A DNA stretch of 64,000 bases from positions 208,208-272,207 of the forward strand of contig NZ_QPJV01000003.1 of assembly GCF_003337315.1 (NCBI RefSeq), read 5' to 3'. Below the pieces are notes generated by a model. It was not told the origin of the DNA, ran no database searches, and saw only the letters and a list, made by a program, of their open reading frames with translations. Below, one piece after another: positions 28,831-35,897 of the stretch (its first letter is position 1; each line of letters opens with the position of its first letter). The DNA is from Vagococcus fluvialis (lineage in GTDB: Bacteria; Bacillota; Bacilli; Lactobacillales; Vagococcaceae). Position numbers and translations under genes: made by a program.

Positions 28831-28872
28831 CATGATTTTTTTCTATTAGGAAATAAAAACATGATTTTCAAA

Positions 28873-28881
28873 TGGTATAAT
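28873..28881 (+). promoter_or_regulatory. Extended -10 promoter of the tetR-type gene
   Basis: TGGTATAAT gives a perfect extended -10 element about 40 nt before the start codon. Confidence 0.55.
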
Positions 28882-28919
28882 GGAATTAAGAAAATACTTT
28901 TGTTGGAGGTGTGTTAGTG

Positions 28920-29525
28920 ATGCAATTGAAAAAGAGAGAACTTCAAATGACTATTCAAAAAACAGCTTTAGAGATGTTTTATAAAGAAGGCTACCTTAAA
29001 ACAAAAATGAGTGATATTGCTAAGGAAATGGACATGTCTGTTGGAAATATCTATACTTATTTCAAAAATAAAGAGGAATTATTTTATACAGTAGTACCAG
29101 AGGAAACAATTTTTTATTTTGAAGAAGTTATTTTAACGACTATAAAAACATATAATGATGTGTTAGTGAATCAAAAAGAGTCTGAGGAATTTTTTGAGTT
29201 GATTGAAAAACAAATGGCCTTGATTACTGGTAATTACCGGGAAGTGGTTATTATGCTAGATAAAAATGAAGGAACTATTTATGAAGGCATGAAAGAGCGG
29301 CTAATTACTGAGATGACAGAAGACCGTGTTCTTAAAGGTAAAACATATACAAGATTTCAAAAAATGAGTGATCAAGATTTACGTCTGTTTTATAAGATTA
29401 TTGGACATGGTTTTTTAGATATGATTCTGATGGCTTTAAAAGAAGAGAATCTATCTGATGAAGAGAAGTATCAATTATGTATGTCACTGATTACTTACCA
29501 ACTAAAAAAAAGTGAAACAAGTTAA
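28920..29525 (+). CDS. TetR-family transcriptional regulator
   Basis: A 201-residue regulator. The N-terminal HTH is typical (IQKTALEMFYKEGYLKTKMSDIAKEMDMSVGNIYTYFKNKEELF, residues about 11-54). The helical C-terminal domain is not characteristic of a known subgroup. The start is either ATG 28920 or GTG 28917, both served by GGAGG at 28905. It is divergent from the yibE/yibF pair, and a palindrome between them may be its operator, so repression of the pair is a reasonable guess. Confidence 0.85.
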   Translation: MQLKKRELQMTIQKTALEMFYKEGYLKTKMSDIAKEMDMSVGNIYTYFKNKEELFYTVVPEETIFYFEEVILTTIKTYNDVLVNQKESEEFFELIEKQMALITGNYREVVIMLDKNEGTIYEGMKERLITEMTEDRVLKGKTYTRFQKMSDQDLRLFYKIIGHGFLDMILMALKEENLSDEEKYQLCMSLITYQLKKSETS

Positions 29526-29551
29526 TAGCTTGTTTCACTTTTATTTTTTTA
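29510..29551. terminator. Bidirectional terminator
   Basis: AAGTGAAACAAG pairs with CTTGTTTCACTT, followed by a T-rich tract. It overlaps the last codons of the tetR-type gene. Confidence 0.85.
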
Positions 29552-30466
29552 TTAAAGAAAACTTCCTAAAAAATAGAGAATCGGATAAAAGACCATCATC
29601 ATAGACATGCTTTTTAAAACAAGTGGGAAGGTCGTTTTTTTATCTTGTAAAGTTACATATTTTTTAAGTGATTTAGTAATGATAGGTAGAGTTAGATATA
29701 AAATTAAAACAGAGATTGGTGCCAAGTGATTAATCACTAATAGGGCTAACCAAAGATAGTTAAAAGCTGTTAAAGCAAGTAATAAATAGACAGCTCTTTT
29801 TTTACCTAAATAATAAACAAGTGTTTTACGATTATTTTTAATATCTTCTTCTAAATCACAGGTATTATTAGCTAAAAGATTATTAAACATACTAATGACT
29901 AGCGGCAAACTAATCGCAATGATTGATAAAAGTGATGATTTATTAGCACCACTAGTTTCGAAGGTCATTAAGTAAAAAGAAATAAAAGTAATGAAAAAAC
30001 CTGATGCAATAGCAGTTATTGTTTCAGCTATTGGCAGTGAGTTTAGCGGGTATTTTCCATAAGAATAAAATAGTCCAATGTAGAAACCAATAAAACCAAG
30101 AATACCAACCATTAAATTAGTCTGGCTAACAAGGTAAGCACCTAAAATAAAAGAAATAATCATAGAACTGTAAAAGTATTTTTTGACAGTGCCAATGGCT
30201 AAGTTGTCGCGTCCAATAATATTGGTAACTTCTTTATAATTTCTATCCTCAGCATTTTGGTAGTCCATCCAATTATTGAAAATATTAACAGCAATATGAA
30301 AACTAATAATAATGGCAATAAAAATAGTTAGATTTATTGATAGAGCTGTAGTTGTTAAATAATTAGCAGAAGAGATTCCCAGTAAAATGATGAATAGATT
30401 AAGGGGAGCAGTGTAGATTTCTGATAATTCCCAGAACTGCTTAAATGTTAATTTAGTGTTTGTCAT
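29552..30466 (-). CDS. menA: 1,4-dihydroxy-2-naphthoate polyprenyltransferase (UbiA family)
   Basis: A 304-residue membrane enzyme with about eight hydrophobic segments that prenylates DHNA to demethylmenaquinone. The two Asp-rich prenyl-diphosphate motifs are NIFNNWMDYQNAEDR (about 61-75) and NNTCDLEEDIKNNRKTL (about 200-216). The remaining men genes are not in the window. Presence of demethylmenaquinone synthesis fits enterococci and relatives that respire when heme is supplied. AAAGGAGG precedes its ATG. Confidence 0.85.
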   Translation of the reverse strand: MTNTKLTFKQFWELSEIYTAPLNLFIILLGISSANYLTTTALSINLTIFIAIIISFHIAVNIFNNWMDYQNAEDRNYKEVTNIIGRDNLAIGTVKKYFYSSMIISFILGAYLVSQTNLMVGILGFIGFYIGLFYSYGKYPLNSLPIAETITAIASGFFITFISFYLMTFETSGANKSSLLSIIAISLPLVISMFNNLLANNTCDLEEDIKNNRKTLVYYLGKKRAVYLLLALTAFNYLWLALLVINHLAPISVLILYLTLPIITKSLKKYVTLQDKKTTFPLVLKSMSMMMVFYPILYFLGSFL

Positions 30467-30550
30467 AATTGTCCTCCTTTATGAAACTTTTTCTATCGTA
30501 CAAAAAACAAAGGGATATCTCAAGTAATTGGTTTGTGAATTTTAAGAAGG

Positions 30551-30579
30551 TTGACCATTTTTACAAAGCATGAGATACT
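30551..30579 (+). promoter_or_regulatory. Promoter of the thiT transcript
   Basis: TTGACC (30551-30556), 17 bp and GATACT (30574-30579), about 30 nt before the TPP aptamer. Confidence 0.5.
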
Positions 30580-30609
30580 GCTTGGTGAGAACAATTAAAT
30601 AGTTTTACC

Positions 30610-30701
30610 ATCACAAGGGGAGCTTTAGCTGAGAATGAGTAGTCTAACTATCTCTAAACCCTAGAACCTGATATTGATAATGCAAGCGTAGGAATCGTGA
30701 T
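30610..30701 (+). promoter_or_regulatory. TPP riboswitch (THI element)
   Basis: The conserved blocks are in order: GGGGAGC (30617), GCTGAGA (30628), ACCCTAGAACCTGAT (about 30658) and GATAATGCAAGCGTAGGAA (about 30675). ATCAC and GTGAT close the P1 stem. A hairpin GGAGTAA/TTACTCC follows at 30702-30722 and may belong to the expression platform. Thiamine pyrophosphate binding is established for this class. Confidence 0.93.
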
Positions 30702-30772
30702 GGAGTAAATAAACATTACTCCGCTTTGGTTGTGTGGTCGGTAGACTAAAACAAACAAGGGGGAGTTTTATT

Positions 30773-31327
30773 ATGAATTCATCAGGAATAAAAGTGTGGT
30801 TAGAAGGGGCAATAGCAGCTTCCTTTTCAATGGCTTTATCATTAATTCCATTAGATGTAGGAATTGGTTTTTCTATTTCAATTGGGATGATTCCAGTAGT
30901 TATTTATTCTTTTAGAAGAGGTTTTTTACCAGGGCTTGCAAGTGGTTTTATCTGGGGATTACTACATATTCTATTAGGAAAAGCTTATATTTTAACAGTC
31001 TCACAAGGTTTAATTGAATATTTATTAGCTTTTGCATGTGCTGGTTTTGCTGGCCTTTATGCAGGGAAAATTCAAACACTTGTAAAAAATGGAGAAACAC
31101 CTTGGATGCAACTTCTTTTTGGTGTGCTTCTTGGAACGGGAATTAGATATATTTGGCACTTTATCGCAGGTGTTATTTTCTGGGGACAGTTTGCAGCGTG
31201 GGGACTTAGTCCAGTGATGTATTCTTTAGTTATTAATGGAACTAACGCTTTATTAACTGCAGCAGCAACTTTTATTGTAACGTTGTTATTAGTTAAAAAA
31301 AGTCCAGGATTAGTATTGCCGAAATAA
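30773..31327 (+). CDS. thiT: Thiamine-specific ECF transporter S-component
   Basis: A 184-residue membrane protein with six hydrophobic segments that binds thiamine and relies on the shared ECF module for transport. The N-terminal KVWLEGAIAASFSMALSLIP, the RRGFLPGLASGFIWGLLHIL loop (about 45-64) and RYIWHFIAGVIFWGQ (about 125-139, including the ligand-binding Trp and His residues) match ThiT. The TPP riboswitch in its leader supports the assignment. The ATG at 30773 follows GGGGGAG by about 9 nt. Confidence 0.94.
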   Translation: MNSSGIKVWLEGAIAASFSMALSLIPLDVGIGFSISIGMIPVVIYSFRRGFLPGLASGFIWGLLHILLGKAYILTVSQGLIEYLLAFACAGFAGLYAGKIQTLVKNGETPWMQLLFGVLLGTGIRYIWHFIAGVIFWGQFAAWGLSPVMYSLVINGTNALLTAAATFIVTLLLVKKSPGLVLPK

Positions 31328-31331
31328 AATG

Positions 31332-31366
31332 AAAGCAGAGCCTTAAGAGATGAGGCTCTGCTTTTT
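31332..31366 (+). terminator. Terminator after thiT
   Basis: AAAGCAGAGCC pairs with GGCTCTGCTTT, followed by T-rich sequence. Confidence 0.85.
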
Positions 31367-31374
31367 GATTGGTT

Positions 31375-31489
31375 CTAAATAATATTTAACTCTTTTAATT
31401 TTTTTATTTGTTCATTTGTACTTAAATTACCATCTAAAACATAATCAGCAGTAGAAGAAATCAGTCTGTGAAAATTTAAAATCCTTTTA
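31375..31489 (-). pseudogene. C-terminal remnant of a small P-loop/AAA kinase-like gene
   Basis: The minus strand encodes about 37 residues between two stops. The central part, LISSTADYVLDGNLSTNEQ, followed by IKKLKELNII, resembles the C-terminus of small AAA-family nucleoside-kinase-like ATPases. There is no start codon and the P-loop part is absent. This is a decayed fragment; the family call is tentative. Confidence 0.4.
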
Positions 31490-31490
31490 T

Positions 31491-31531
31491 ATCAAGGATG
31501 TCAGAGATTCTGACAACTGATTTTCCTTGAT
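31491..31531. promoter_or_regulatory. Nested palindrome upstream of the XRE-type gene
   Basis: The inner dyad TGTCAGA-GAT-TCTGACA (31499-31515) is perfect. It sits inside an outer pair ATCAAGG (31491-31497) and CCTTGAT (31525-31531). It lies about 70 bp before the start of an XRE-family gene and may be its autoregulatory operator. Confidence 0.45.
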
Positions 31532-31600
31532 TAAAGACTCACTGTCTTGTTAAACTATAGAAGTTAATTCTTAATGGAGATACAAGAGAGGTGAGTGTCT

Positions 31601-32245
31601 ATGAATATTGGAAAAGAGATAAAAGTAAGAAGAACAGAATTGAATCTAACTCAAGAAGATTTAGCTAAAAAATTAAATGTTTCTAGAACAGCAATTTCTA
31701 ATTGGGAACAACAAAGAAATTATCCTGATATTGAGTTACTTGTTACTATTTCTGATGAATTAGATATCTCTCTTGATAAACTATTGAGAGGTGATTCAAA
31801 AATGGTAAAAGAACTGAGTTTGGATTATAAGAAAAAGAAAAGATATAAGATTTTAATTCCTATCTTTATCTTCATTATTATTATTTTAAGTGGCTATATT
31901 TATGCCATATCAAATACTGAGAGATATTATAGGTATAATCCATTTGCAAAATTAAATACAGGATATGCAGTGTTACCAAAAGAAGTGACGTATAATAATG
32001 GCAATGAGTATGATCCTGAATTATTTGATAAAGTTCCTCAATTTCCTGATCCGTATACAAATATTGAAGTGATTGATGAAGATAATTTGGATAAAACATT
32101 ACTTACATTTTCTGGTGGACAGTCACCTAAGGGCAAAAACTTTGGTAAGTTAACCTATAAAGATAAGTATGTTTATCAATTAGAATTTATTTCTTGGAGA
32201 GAGATTCCAACAGAAATTCAGAAAGAGTTACAAAAAAATAACTAA
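31601..32245 (+). CDS. Membrane-anchored XRE-family regulator
   Basis: A 214-residue protein. Residues 1-65 form a Cro/CI-type HTH (IKVRRTELNLTQEDLAKKLNVSR, TAISNWEQQRNYPDIELLVTI) with the LDISLDKLLRGD linker common in this group. A single transmembrane helix follows (about 88-108, ILIPIFIFIIIILSGYIYAI). The outer part of about 105 residues ends in LEFISWREIPTEIQKELQ. It could sense an external or membrane signal, but its targets are unknown. I prefer the ATG at 31601 over the GTG at 31595 because of its spacing from GAGAGG. Confidence 0.78.
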   Translation: MNIGKEIKVRRTELNLTQEDLAKKLNVSRTAISNWEQQRNYPDIELLVTISDELDISLDKLLRGDSKMVKELSLDYKKKKRYKILIPIFIFIIIILSGYIYAISNTERYYRYNPFAKLNTGYAVLPKEVTYNNGNEYDPELFDKVPQFPDPYTNIEVIDEDNLDKTLLTFSGGQSPKGKNFGKLTYKDKYVYQLEFISWREIPTEIQKELQKNN

Positions 32246-32259
32246 ACAAATCAATCAAT

Positions 32260-32370
32260 TTGTTAGATAACGAAAAGTTTGAAAATATAGCATCACCTTT
32301 CGATAAAGGTGAAGAATTAATAAATATTAGTTGGAAATTAATTGATAAAGTTGAGGTAATCAAGTGGATA
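32260..32370 (+). pseudogene. Possible remnant of a YCII-related (DGPF) domain gene
   Basis: This frame reads LLDNEKFENIASPFDKGEEL, then INISWKLIDKVEVIKWIIL. The spacing of PF, KGEELI, W, LID and EVIKW recalls the C-terminal half of YCII-related proteins (PF-E-KE-IGGFW-IDV--EEAIEW). No RBS or plausible start is present and the frame runs into the HXXEE gene in another phase. This is a weak call. Confidence 0.25.
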
Positions 32371-32843
32371 ATTCTTTTGTTTTTTTATATCTTTCTTTTC
32401 CTATTTTATTTATGCTTCATGAACTTGAAGAGATTGCTTATATGAATGAATGGCTTCAAAAGAAGTTACAGCTAGAAAGGGTACCACAATTTTTAAGAAA
32501 AATGAATGTACCATCAAGTAGACAATTTACCCTAATGGCTCTTGAAGAATATTTATTAATTATTCTTATAGCAGGAATTTGCTATTATTTTTCTTATCAT
32601 GAATTTTATGTTTCTGTAATTATTGCTTATAATATTCATATCTTAGTTCATTTAGGGCAAGCTATTTATTTGAATAGTTATGTGCCGGGATTAGTACTAG
32701 GGTTATTTTCTTTCTTGGTACTTTTACGAATTTTATTAAACTATATCCCAATCTTGAACTATCATTTACTATTTATTCTTATACCTCTTAGTTTGGTACT
32801 TTTATGTTTAAATTTACTATTTATTCATAAATTAATTAAATAA
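32364..32843 (+). CDS. HXXEE-domain membrane protein
   Basis: A 159-residue protein with about four hydrophobic segments. The family signature HELEE (FMLHELEEIAYMNEWL, about 17-32) is present, along with the second conserved part NIHILVHLGQAIYL (about 95-108). Function is unknown for the family. The start is GTG at 32364, 7 nt after GAGG. It lies behind the XRE regulator and may be cotranscribed with it. Confidence 0.75.
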   Translation: MDNSFVFLYLSFPILFMLHELEEIAYMNEWLQKKLQLERVPQFLRKMNVPSSRQFTLMALEEYLLIILIAGICYYFSYHEFYVSVIIAYNIHILVHLGQAIYLNSYVPGLVLGLFSFLVLLRILLNYIPILNYHLLFILIPLSLVLLCLNLLFIHKLIK

Positions 32844-32847
32844 AAAT

Positions 32848-32893
32848 AAGAATTCATAAAAGAAGTATGTCTCTTTTAGAATTCTTGTTTTTT
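32848..32893. terminator. Terminator hairpin between convergent genes
   Basis: AAGAATTC and TAAAAGA pair with TCTTTTA and GAATTCTT across one asymmetric base, followed by T-rich sequence. Confidence 0.7.
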
Positions 32894-33071
32894 ATTTGTA
32901 TGAACTTTTCTGATTTGAGAAATAGTACCATAGCCCGGCGATTACGACAATTGGAAAGGCAAGTTTAATGAGTGAAAAAGCAACGCCTGTTAAAAATTGA
33001 AGTAAGTTAATACCAATAATGGCTAAGATAATAATTCCTACGATTTCTAGTGGGGTAAATTTTCGATTCAC
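32892..33071 (-). CDS. Small membrane protein, 59 residues
   Basis: The minus strand encodes a short protein from GTG (33071) with AAAGGAG about 9 nt upstream. It has two hydrophobic helices: IVGIIILAIIGINLLQFL (about 10-27) and LIKLAFPIVVIAGLWYYF (about 34-51), with a basic N-terminus (NRKF) and a polar tail (SNQKSSYK). I do not recognise a family. The good RBS, the clean two-helix layout and the terminator right after the stop argue that it is real. It lies 68 bp downstream of panT on the same strand and could belong to that unit. Confidence 0.65.
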   Translation of the reverse strand: MNRKFTPLEIVGIIILAIIGINLLQFLTGVAFSLIKLAFPIVVIAGLWYYFSNQKSSYK

Positions 33072-33138
33072 TTCTTATCTTCTCCTTTTGTTGTTGTTAA
33101 AGATATCTTAACATGAGAAGAATAGCTTATCGTCAACC

Positions 33139-33759
33139 TTAAGTCCGATTTTTTTCTAGGATTTTAAGCAAGACAACAGCGACAGCGCTAGTTGCGATTC
33201 CAGCTACAAGTGCTTCAGGAACACCGTTTATAAAAATCACTGATAAAATAGCTTTATAAAGTCCGCTACCAGCAGGAATATCTTTAATAGAACCATAAGC
33301 ATCCTGGAATAAGAAATAGATCATATTCATTACTAAAATAGTGTTAACTAAGGAACCAGCAATTCCAGCTGTAAAAAGTCCAATATTTTGATTTAGATTC
33401 TTTTTATTAAAATACTGATAGACATAAAAAGGAACAACACCAGTTAAAACGCGAGGGACAATCGCAATTAAAATCGCCCATAAACTACCATCATTTGTTC
33501 CATAAACTGGAATAAAGGGAGAAAAGGCAAAAGATAAAACAGAAGGTGTGATTGTATTAATTGTCATACTTAAAAGTCCAAATGCTAAGCCTAAAAAAGC
33601 TCCAATTCTAGGACCTAAACAAACAGCACCAATAATAACTGGCACATGAACTAAGGTTGCTTTAATAAATCCTAAGTTAATAAAGCCAAGTGGCGTAAAA
33701 GAAAATAAAATAATAATTGATAAAAAAATAGCTGTCAGTGTTAATTGTTTCGTTTTCAA
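33139..33759 (-). CDS. panT: Pantothenate ECF transporter S-component (PanT-like)
   Basis: A 206-residue membrane protein with about six hydrophobic segments. The N-terminal LTLTAIFLSIIILFSFTPLG, KATLVHVPVIIGAVCLGPR (about 33-51) and FLGLAFGLLSM are typical S-component features. Its position right after coaC and coaB on the same strand, 3 bp downstream, points to pantothenate as substrate, so uptake and CoA synthesis would be coexpressed. The start is TTG, about 10 nt after AAGGAG. Confidence 0.8.
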   Translation of the reverse strand: MKTKQLTLTAIFLSIIILFSFTPLGFINLGFIKATLVHVPVIIGAVCLGPRIGAFLGLAFGLLSMTINTITPSVLSFAFSPFIPVYGTNDGSLWAILIAIVPRVLTGVVPFYVYQYFNKKNLNQNIGLFTAGIAGSLVNTILVMNMIYFLFQDAYGSIKDIPAGSGLYKAILSVIFINGVPEALVAGIATSAVAVVLLKILEKNRT

Positions 33760-33762
33760 AAT

Positions 33763-34320
33763 TTAATACTCCTTATTTTCAACATTTAAAGTTTTGCAAA
33801 TGGTATCTACAATAACATCTACATCAGCTAAAGCACCTTTACCATAATCCCCACAAGCAAGTAAGCTTGTTTTAGGTTCAATTAATTGATAACCATAGCT
33901 ATCTAATTTCTCTAAATTAGCAACCATTGCAGGGTTTTGGTACATGTAAGTGTTCATAGCGGGTGCAATTAGTTTTGGGATATCATGAACAGCAAGGGCA
34001 GTTGTTGATAACATGTCATCAGCAATGCCATTTGCTATTTTCCCAATTATATTAGCAGAAGCAGGAGCCACAATAAACAAATCAGCTCGCTTAACTAAAT
34101 CAATGTGATTGATTTCCATTGGATTTTGCTCAACCATTACATCAGTGTGAACACGTGATTTAGATAAAACTTGTAGTGTTAACTCAGGAATTATTTTAGT
34201 ACTATTTGTAGTCATAATAACTTCAACATTGATATTTCTTTTCTTTAGTTGGCTAATAATGTCAGCTGCTTTATAAGCAGATATACTAGCCGAAACTCCA
34301 AGTAAAACTGTTGGCATCAT
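33763..34320 (-). CDS. coaC: Phosphopantothenoylcysteine decarboxylase
   Basis: A 185-residue flavoprotein (HFCD family) that decarboxylates 4'-phosphopantothenoylcysteine to phosphopantetheine. It shows LGVSASISAYKAADI (about 6-20), the active-site His in MEINHIDLVKRAD (about 70), FIVAPASANIIGKIANGIADD (about 83-103) and the PAMN motif in APAMNTYMY (about 125). In this order CoaC and CoaB are separate proteins. The start overlaps the end of coaB by 4 bp. Confidence 0.92.
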   Translation of the reverse strand: MMPTVLLGVSASISAYKAADIISQLKKRNINVEVIMTTNSTKIIPELTLQVLSKSRVHTDVMVEQNPMEINHIDLVKRADLFIVAPASANIIGKIANGIADDMLSTTALAVHDIPKLIAPAMNTYMYQNPAMVANLEKLDSYGYQLIEPKTSLLACGDYGKGALADVDVIVDTICKTLNVENKEY

Positions 34321-35081
34321 TTTAACCTTCTTTCTTCAGTAATCATTAAGTCTACTAAACCTTGTGCGATTTCTTTTTTTGTATTAAATCGAACCTTAAC
34401 ACCTGTACTTGATACAAGTAAACCTAAGTGAGCATTTTCAGTAATAGTCGTTAAATCATTAGCTAAAATATAACTTGCTTGATTTTTCTTGATACTTTCT
34501 TGTGCTACTGAAATAAGTTCAGCCTCAGGTACATCTACTAATAATTTAAAACCAATTAAGTTAGTCGTAGGTTGCCATTTTTTGATACTTGAAATGACTT
34601 TAGGTGCTTTTTTCATCACTAAAATTAATTTCTCATTTTTAGAACTGATTTTCTTTTGAGCAGGCGCTGATGAGGTTTCAAGTAAACTATTTTTTATGAT
34701 TGCTTCTAATTCCTCACTAGTTTCTGGTTTTAAGTCACTAATTTTATTAGCTAACTCTTTTGCTAGTAGCTCCTCGTTAGTAGCAGACCCTAACTCATAA
34801 TCACTAACAGCCATACTGTGAATAACATAATCAAAGTTAATTGTTGTTAGTAGATCTTTCATCGTTGCCTCAAGCTCTTTAACAGAGTGAATTGGGTGAA
34901 AAACTATTTTTTCTTTACTAGGTAAAACAGCTTTTGGACCGTAAACATAATGGATGCGAACATTTTCTTGTTGTAAGCAAGTAGCAATTTCTCTACCTAG
35001 TGAACCTGTTGCATGGTTAGTTAAGTGACGAACATCATCTATTTTTTCGGAGGTGCCTCCAGCAGTAATTAATATATTCAT
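34317..35081 (-). CDS. coaB: Phosphopantothenate-cysteine ligase
   Basis: A 254-residue enzyme that joins cysteine to 4'-phosphopantothenate in CoA synthesis. The N-terminus ILITAGGTSEKIDDVRHLTN (3-22) followed by HATGSLGREIA is the nucleotide-binding start of CoaB. The later DYVIHSMAVSDYEL (about 88), KKAPKVISSIKKW (about 165) and SYILANDLTTI (about 213) are family motifs. It overlaps coaC, which follows on the same strand. Confidence 0.92.
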   Translation of the reverse strand: MNILITAGGTSEKIDDVRHLTNHATGSLGREIATCLQQENVRIHYVYGPKAVLPSKEKIVFHPIHSVKELEATMKDLLTTINFDYVIHSMAVSDYELGSATNEELLAKELANKISDLKPETSEELEAIIKNSLLETSSAPAQKKISSKNEKLILVMKKAPKVISSIKKWQPTTNLIGFKLLVDVPEAELISVAQESIKKNQASYILANDLTTITENAHLGLLVSSTGVKVRFNTKKEIAQGLVDLMITEERRLK

Positions 35082-35107
35082 TCAAATAAACTCCTTGTTA
35101 ATAGTTA

Positions 35108-35737
35108 CTAACGAATGTCTTCAATAATTTTATGACTAGGTTCACGGGCTTCATTGATAATTCTATGAACTAATGAATCTAGTGAAGTAGGATAGACTTT
35201 GTTAGCTGTTGATTTTATTAGAGGTAAGTTAGTTCCTAATTTAATTGCCATGCCTTGAGCATAACGTAGTGGGTATTTTTTAGAGACAACTAAACCACTT
35301 CTAATAATAATGATTGGATTTCTTTTTGCTAAAAGTTCTTTTTCGGCTTCTTTTTTAGCTTCAACGTAGCCACAAGGACCACCCTTTGCTGACATAAAAA
35401 TATAAGGCATATTTTTTATATGAGCTTCTGAGCTGATTAAATGATTGGCTCTAACAATCATTTTTTCATAAGTTAAGCCCTTTCTTTTATTCTCAAAAAG
35501 AATCCCTATAAGATTAACACAGACAACCGAGGAATCAAGGAGTTTTTTCCAAGAATCATCTCTAAAGACATCCATTTTTAGCCAAGTCATTTGATGATGA
35601 CTCATCCAAGGTTGTTTGTCTTTTGGTTCCCCGTGTTTAGAAATACTAATAACAGTCATATTTTGTTTAATTGCTTCTTTGCAAAGGGCTCTTCCAACAA
35701 ATCCGCTGCCACCAAAAACTACTAAAGTTTGTGTCAT
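35108..35737 (-). CDS. NAD(P)-binding SDR-like protein (NmrA/epimerase type)
   Basis: A 209-residue atypical short-chain dehydrogenase with a Rossmann nucleotide-binding loop VVFGGSGFVGRALCKEA (6-22). Later segments VCVNLIGILFENK (about 72) and IFMSAKGGPCGYVEAKKEAE (about 114-133, with the YxxxK pair) resemble NAD-dependent epimerase or NmrA-like redox sensors. The substrate is unknown. It lies 26 bp upstream of coaB on the same strand and is likely part of the coaBC-panT operon. Confidence 0.75.
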   Translation of the reverse strand: MTQTLVVFGGSGFVGRALCKEAIKQNMTVISISKHGEPKDKQPWMSHHQMTWLKMDVFRDDSWKKLLDSSVVCVNLIGILFENKRKGLTYEKMIVRANHLISSEAHIKNMPYIFMSAKGGPCGYVEAKKEAEKELLAKRNPIIIIRSGLVVSKKYPLRYAQGMAIKLGTNLPLIKSTANKVYPTSLDSLVHRIINEAREPSHKIIEDIR

Positions 35738-35897
35738 TTTGATAAGCTCCTTCTTTTTTTAGATCTTAGGTTTATTTTAACATAAATTCAAAAACTCACG
35801 TGTGAAAATCACTTTACTACTCATGAAGATAACTTTTATTTCGACTCAAAAATTGATAGAATATAGCAAGTAGCTATTTAGAAAAGAGGAAATATAA

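Noticed and set aside
32260..32445. A 61-residue gene from a TTG at 32260
   Set aside because: There is no RBS, and its C-terminal half is an out-of-phase reading of the HXXEE gene. Only the first 37 codons look protein-like, so I list it as a possible remnant.
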